A DNA stretch of 64,000 bases from assembly GCF_033807715.1 (NCBI RefSeq), contig NC_084587.1:17777017-17841016 (forward strand), given 5' to 3'. Shown one piece after another: positions 59,345 to 64,000 of the stretch. Position 1 is the first letter of the stretch; each line of letters opens with the position of its first letter. Both the position numbers and the translations under genes were made by a program. Origin of the DNA: Cololabis saira. Lineage: Eukaryota; Chordata; Actinopteri; Beloniformes; Belonidae. Below the pieces are notes generated by a model that made no database searches, was not told the DNA's origin, and saw nothing but the letters and a program-made list of their open reading frames with translations.

Positions 59345-59918
59345 TACCCCTTTTCTACCTTTTCCACCAAACCGGTTCCAGGGCTGGTTCTGGGCCAGTG
59401 CTGAGTTGGAACTGAGCTTTCTGTTTCCACTGACAAAGAACTGGCTCTGGGCCAGAAAAACAGGTTCCAAGGTAGCACCAACTCTTTGCTGGGCTAGAGG
59501 ACAGAACAACTTATGTAAGTGGAGGGGGCAGAGTTGTTAAGACCAACAGTAATAGAAAGACTGCGATAAGGTGACATTTTCAAATAAGCGACGAAGTATG
59601 GATCCAGCAAAGCAGCAATGGTCTGTGGAGGAGACAACTTGACTTTTGGCATTGGATCTGCTGTTTTCTGATCACAATGAGGCAGCGTAAAGCGAGAAGC
59701 AGCAGCTGTACAACCGCAAGATCGGCCATAGTTGTTGCTACGCACCAATGCAAACGCAGCGACATACAGTAACTGATGTTCACAACGACGTAATGACCTG
59801 GCTTCCCTTAGCACCTATGGAGCTATGGAAAAGCAAACCGGTTCTCAGCTGGTTCGCAAGTTGAACGAGTTGTGAACCAGAACCAGCTCTGGAACCAATT
59901 TGGTGGAAAAAGGGTATT
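59345..59918 (+). mobile_element. Nonautonomous DNA element, possibly PIF/Harbinger type
   Basis: The left 'ccttttccaccaaaccggtt' and 'ccagggctggttctgggcca' mirror the right 'ggttctcagctgg' and 'aaccagctctggaaccaatt' plus 'tggtggaaaaagggta'. This gives TIRs of roughly 35-40 bp with mismatches. Inside, 59598 onward reads MDPAKQQWSVEETT, stop, LLALDLLFSDHN. This recalls the start of the Myb/SANT-like accessory protein of Harbinger elements, here truncated and with stops. The superfamily call is an inference; no clean 3 bp TSD is visible. Confidence 0.5.
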
Positions 59919-59919
59919 T

Positions 59920-62215
59920 GTGCTGTTGTTTTTAAACAGATTATGGTTTAAAAAAACAAACTGCCTAGTCGCCACCGAATGAGACCAACTATTGTCTGAA
60001 CCAGTTTGCATAAGGATTTCTCATTTCCCCAACAAAAAGACAAGAAAACCTTTGCATAACACTTTGAAATCAATCAATCAAATACACTACATTGACAATT
60101 CTCTGTACCCTGTGATTTTGAGCTCTAGATCATATCAGGAATGTGCACAGAAAAAAAAGAAAAAAGGGAAACCGTCTGTTAATTGTCTCTGAATTTTGTC
60201 CAGATCTCCCCCACACAAGCAGAGAATGAGTCCAATACCCACTAAAGGAGTTAAGAAGGTTTCAACCAAACACAGATAGCGTGCTTCTTATTTTGTTTTT
60301 CTCTTTGTTGCCCAAGGTTGTGTAAAAACACGTGCATGTGTGTGCATGTGCGTGTATGTTTGAGGGCATGTGCCTACATCTAAGTCTTTGTCTCTGTCCT
60401 TGTTTGTGTGTGTGCGTGCGTGTGTGTGAGGTTGTGTTTGGAGTGGGCTCTGCTGGGATTTTGTGTAGAGCCTCATTAGTGGCTGAGGTTTGGTCGGCGT
60501 GCTGCTACTGAAGACACTCGGGGCACCGACTCATATGCTACCTTACTGCTGGCCCATCTGCCACATTGGCCCTCACTTTAGACTTTTAAGTACTATTAAT
60601 TCTTAACACTGTAAAGACAACAAAATGCCTTTATTTTGACATTCCCGCTGCAGTTTATATCTGACAAGAACTACATTTTCCTCGATTTGAGGTGAAACGA
60701 TATAAGATAAAAACAAATACACATTATGAATTTTTAATGATTACGGTTTAAACACCCCAAAGTGTCTAATATAGAAGATACAATATTGTTTCATTGAAGT
60801 GAATGTTTCTTGTGTTATCAGCAGGGCAACAGAGATTTTGCAGAATGCTACAAATAATATTAGAAGCTTCGGACAAGCTTTGGAAAGTGGGGGTTGATGA
60901 AGGATTCAACTTTTACACATGCATGTGATATGATATCTGTCATCATAAAGCAAATGCATTATAAATAACCAGCAGCTACCGTAATGACCCAAATATAAAA
61001 ACAGCTTTTTCCCCCCTATGAAACACCTCAACTGTTCCAACCTCGACGACTGCTGGTGCAGTGTCCGCATCCTGAACGTGCTCATTACGGTTGGAGCTTT
61101 CAACATAACCCCGTAACAGTGCCAGGGGGGTTTAGAGCTACGGAAAGATGGTGAGAAGTAGGACACGTGAAGAAACAAATGAAAGGTTTTGATGCAAACT
61201 TAAGGATGATGCTGATTAATTCTGGAGAGCCATCAAACGGGGGCAAAGTTTTCAACAAATATGGTATCGTACAACAAAGACAGCCTTAAAAATGTAGCGT
61301 CTAAGAAAATACCAAACCAAATGCAACTGGCCGGGGGCGGGGTTTAAGTGACGATTCATACAGAACTGTTCAAAATCCACTATTCAAAGCATCAAAGATG
61401 GCTGCAGAGTTGCTAACAACAGTCATTCATCAGCGTTTTTTTTCCCCCCATTGCACATTTGTTTATTCTCGTCTGGTTGCCACACGGTTTGTTTCCCTGA
61501 ATGGTTGAATGCCTTTGCATTGGCAGATCAAGAGAACATTTGAAATCAATGTTGAATCCTGAAAAACAAGGCAAATTATTTGCATCAGAGGAGGAAAACA
61601 AGCCGGCCAGGCTGAAGAAAACTGAGCAAGGGGGTGCACGAGCGTGTCAAAGAAAAAAACAAAAAGAAAAGTATTGAAGGACTATCCATCACTTGAAATT
61701 ACTAATTTGAAAGCCTTGAAAATCACCAAAGTTGAATACACGCCCCAGCAAGCGTAACCCTCTAAGGCTCACCGTCATACTGGCCTGATCAAATCAAGTT
61801 GTACATTTCTATATAATAACCTAAAAAAATACCCTAACCAAGTACCAAATTACCATGGTTACGTTAAAGGGATATATATGAAGTAAAACAAAAGTAGCTC
61901 AAAATGGCCGAAGGCCTCCAAATGTTGACGCCATGGCCTCAGCTGGAATAGATGAAGGTTGTGGGGTAATGGACAGGGTTCGACTCATCTTACATCTAAA
62001 GGATTCCTGTCAGACTTTTGAGAGGATCGGCTGTCTTTTTTATGTCAGGTGATTGACTAATAAAAAAACTACCAACACCTGGGAGCCAAAAACAAACCCT
62101 GACAGACAAAAACCAGACAAGGTTTGGTGCCCGTACGGTTTTCTTCCAAAAGTTGTGTCTAGAGGGGCGGCCCTCCTAAAAGTAGGTTGTTATATGTGGG
62201 TCAGTACGGTAGGCC
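59920..62215. other. No gene seen; imperfect GT-rich tract at 60325-60432
   Basis: Mostly unique-looking DNA. 60470-60600 is complex and non-repetitive. ORFs are short and lack motifs. Confidence 0.4.
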
Positions 62216-62219
62216 ATAC

Positions 62220-62295
62220 ATCTTTTCTATCCATCTATCCATTTTTTATCATCACTCTAATCCTCCTCAGGGTCACAGGAGTCTACTGGCAGCTA
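62220..62295. repeat. Fragment of the 'ccatctatccattt...cagggtcacagg' fish repeat
   Basis: 'tatccatctatccatttttt' is followed by 'cctcctcagggtcacaggag' and 'tctactggcagctatctgca', the left end of the same family as 4175 and 12405. Confidence 0.5.
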
Positions 62296-62475
62296 TCTGC
62301 ATAGAAACATGTAACCATGTCAGTTAGGGGTGTAACGGTATACAAAAACCACGGTTCGGTATGTATCTCGGTTTTGAGGTCACGGTTCAGTTCATTTTCA
62401 GGGAAAAAAGAACACAAAACAAAAAAAAATGTTTAATTTTCAACTTTTGCAAACAACAGTTTAAACGGTTAAAAC

Positions 62476-62823
62476 TTAAAGGAGCTTGAGGCCGGATTGT
62501 GGCAAGATTTATGAAAAAAATCCATATACATTTTAAGTTTTCTAGTAATAATGTCAGATGAAGCGTTCCAAACCAAAAAGAATGAGCCCTCTAGTGTATC
62601 TCTCCTTTGCCTTGAACAGGCTGTGTGCTGCAAAATGTGCTGCATTTCGGTCCCGAATTTCCCGCGCTGGGCTGCGGATGTGACGTCACATGACGCTGCA
62701 TGTGCGTTCTCCCCGTTCTCCCGTGCCGGCTTCACTGTTGGCTGCAGTACCCCCAACGGCCGTCGTGGTGAAGGGTGGCGCTAGAGAGTCTCATTTCTTA
62801 AAAGGAGCCTCAAGCTCCTTTAA
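62476..62823. mobile_element. 348 bp TTAA-flanked nonautonomous DNA element, copy 2 (nested)
   Basis: Nearly identical to 30741-31115 outside a 9 bp repeat: here there is one ctccccgtt unit where copy 1 has four, a 27 bp difference. It has the same ends (TTAA + aggagcttgaggc, gcctcaagctcct + TTAA) but unrelated flanks. It sits inside the hAT at 62325-63320 and so inserted after it. Confidence 0.88.
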
Positions 62824-62891
62824 ACATTAAAAAATAATGTTAAAAAAATATAAAAACAGGAATAACCTGTGTTCTCAACAACTGAGTGTGG

Positions 62892-63249
62892 TCACAGATC
62901 CGCAGCTATAAAAAAAACAACGGCATTAGTAATAGCTTTGGCCCGATCTGAATTACTGGCAAATGCCTGTTTAGATGCCAAAGGTAGCAGCGTTGACACG
63001 GAGCAGTTTTTTTTTCTTGCGGCAGCGATATAAACCTTGGCGTGGTGCCGTTTTAAATGCATTATGAGGTTTGGCGTCTTGCCAGAAACATGCCCGGTTA
63101 CTGTTGAACGACGTCGGGGCACTGCTCTTATCTACTTGTCTTTGTCTGTTGATGTTGATTTTCACCGGGAAGCTGAAGTGTTCCCAGACAGGAGACCTTA
63201 AAGATAAGGGAGGGTCTTCAAGCTCCAGCTTCTTGTTTGTGTCAGCCAT
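62892..63249 (-). pseudogene. hAT (ZBED-like) transposase, N-terminal remnant
   Basis: A minus-strand ATG at 63249 opens MADTNKKLELEDPPLSLRSP followed by VWEHFSFPVKI, the entry to a BED zinc finger. After a frameshift near 63120 the next frame reads VTGHVSGKTPNLIMHLKRHH, the finger's histidine half, then ARKKN, and 'ASNSDRAKAITNAVVFFIAADL' before a stop at 62892. The N-terminal part is therefore BED finger plus linker. The HLKRHH ligands survive, but where the C-x2-C pair should lie the frame reads PRRR, so both cysteines look lost. The catalytic RNase H-like domain and hAT C-terminal dimerisation domain are absent. It is a dead gene. Confidence 0.8.
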
Positions 63250-63324
63250 GACGTCTGCTAGCCTGTTAACTAGCTACTATTAAACATTGTATTCGGATCG
63301 GTATCAATCTTACATCCCTAACGG

Positions 63325-63565
63325 TAGAGGTTGCCATCACCTATACATTTTAAATTTGAATCTCAACAGAACAGTGTCTGTAAGTATTTGTTTGTACTGA
63401 ACTCGTCAGTCAGGTGATTTTTGTTCCACCGCTGGAGGCTAGATAACGACTGAATTTAGTGGACGTGATTGGTCTTGTCAGTTTTTGACAAGGCAAAGGT
63501 TATGTTGTCATACAGCTGAGGTTTGCGTTCACCTCCTTTCAGCAGCCAAAGTGAACTGAAGCATG
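63325..63565. other. No gene seen
   Basis: Short unique-looking spacer between the hAT and the Tc1 element. Confidence 0.4.
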
Positions 63566-63570
63566 AAAAC

Positions 63571-64000
63571 ATATGTACTTTTACATACAGTAGACTAAAA
63601 AGTATTTAGTCAGACACCAATTGTGCAGGTTCTCCCACTTAAAAAGATGGAAGGCCTGTAATTTTCATCACAAGTATATCTCAACTATGAGAGACAAAAT
63701 GAAAAAAAAACATCACATTGTCAGATTTTGAAAGAATCTTTTTGCAAATTATAGTGGAAAATAAGTATTTGGTCTATGACTAAAGTTAATCTCAATACTT
63801 TGTTATGGATACCCTTTGTTGGCAATGACAGAGGTCAAACGTTTTATGTAAGTCTTCACAACTTTTTCACACACTGTTGCTGGTATTTTGGTCTATTCCT
63901 CCAAGCAGATCTCCTCTAGAGCAGTGATGTTTTGGGGCTGTCACTGGGCAACACAGACTTTCAACTCCCTCCATAGATTTTCTATGGGGTTGAGATCTGG
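63571..64000 (-). pseudogene. Tc1-like element cut by the window edge; transposase C-terminus
   Basis: The TIR-proximal text 'agtatttagtcagacaccaa', 'ttgtgcaggttctcccactt' and 'ggaaaataagtatttggtct' marks the end of a common fish Tc1 family. The minus strand from the window edge reads DLNPIENLWRELKVCVAQ, stop, QPQNITALEEICLEE, stop, TKIPATVCEKVVKTYIKRLT and SVIANKGYP. This is the transposase C-terminus, including DLNPIEN upstream of the final catalytic residue's region. Two in-frame stops make this copy inactive over the visible part. The rest of the gene lies beyond the window. Confidence 0.88.

Larger units (their letters stand above)
62325..63320 (-). mobile_element. Internally deleted hAT element with BED-transposase remnant
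   Basis: The ends taggggtgtaacggtat and 'cttacatcccta' form an imperfect hAT-type TIR (taggGRTGTAA). The flanking 8-mers atgtcagt and acggtaga do not match, so the TSD has decayed or one end is shifted. The minus strand carries the start of a transposase gene (62892-63249). The remainder of that gene has been lost, and a TTAA-flanked element is inserted at 62476-62823. Confidence 0.75.

Overview
This 64 kb window looks like teleost fish chromosomal DNA from a gene desert or from inside very large introns. I find no intact protein-coding gene, no rRNA and no functional tRNA. The fish call rests on the mix of mobile elements: several hAT families with TIRs such as tagggctgggcgatat and tagggttgccacc, salmonid/Sleeping Beauty-type Tc1 relics, L2-like tails reading 'tttatttatatagcac...caaagtgctttacat', retroposon tails ending in (ttgaa)n, a CpG-rich palindrome family, and abundant dinucleotide and GGAT satellite.

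Layout. 1-4.2 kb: a 642 bp hAT MITE with perfect 8 bp target-site duplication (TSD), in otherwise unremarkable DNA. 4.6-6.2 kb: a 1.6 kb GGAT-type satellite with higher-order units. 6.5-9.7 kb: LINE-like tails, GT/GA repeats, and a hAT whose interior is replaced by GGAA and GAAA arrays. 9.7-16.6 kb: mostly unique, pyrimidine-rich DNA, one possible minus-strand exon, and candidate regulatory sequence. 16.7-19.1 kb: a long-TIR foldback element and a decayed hAT. 22-26.2 kb: LINE tails, a tRNA-derived SINE and dispersed repeats. 28.8-29.8 kb: a 1,038 bp hAT. 30.7-31.1 kb: a 375 bp TTAA-flanked element. 33.7-37.2 kb: LINE remnant, a hAT containing a 41 bp minisatellite, retroposon tails and a long TG satellite. 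37-41.8 kb: mostly unique sequence with candidate conserved noncoding stretches. 41.8-48.9 kb: LINE RT remnant, a hAT carrying CpG palindromes, a Tc1 gene split by later insertions, the second inverted copy of the first hAT, and an L2-like RT fragment. 50-56.8 kb: a candidate microexon, another Tc1 relic, a hAT-like element with a palindrome, and a LINE nested in an older repeat. 57-64 kb: a TA-flanked MITE, a Harbinger-like element, a hAT with a BED-finger transposase remnant carrying a nested TTAA element, and a Tc1 cut by the window edge.

The elements do not form a pathway; what can be read is the order of insertions. Six hAT copies keep perfect 8 bp TSDs and are probably the youngest, while the Tc1 and LINE coding regions carry stops and frameshifts. 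Family names come from recognised sequence patterns, not from a database search. I saw no previously undescribed biological system. The best leads are the palindromes found only inside hAT elements, repeat arrays that have grown inside transposons, and one strongly spliced-looking 26 nt microexon candidate.
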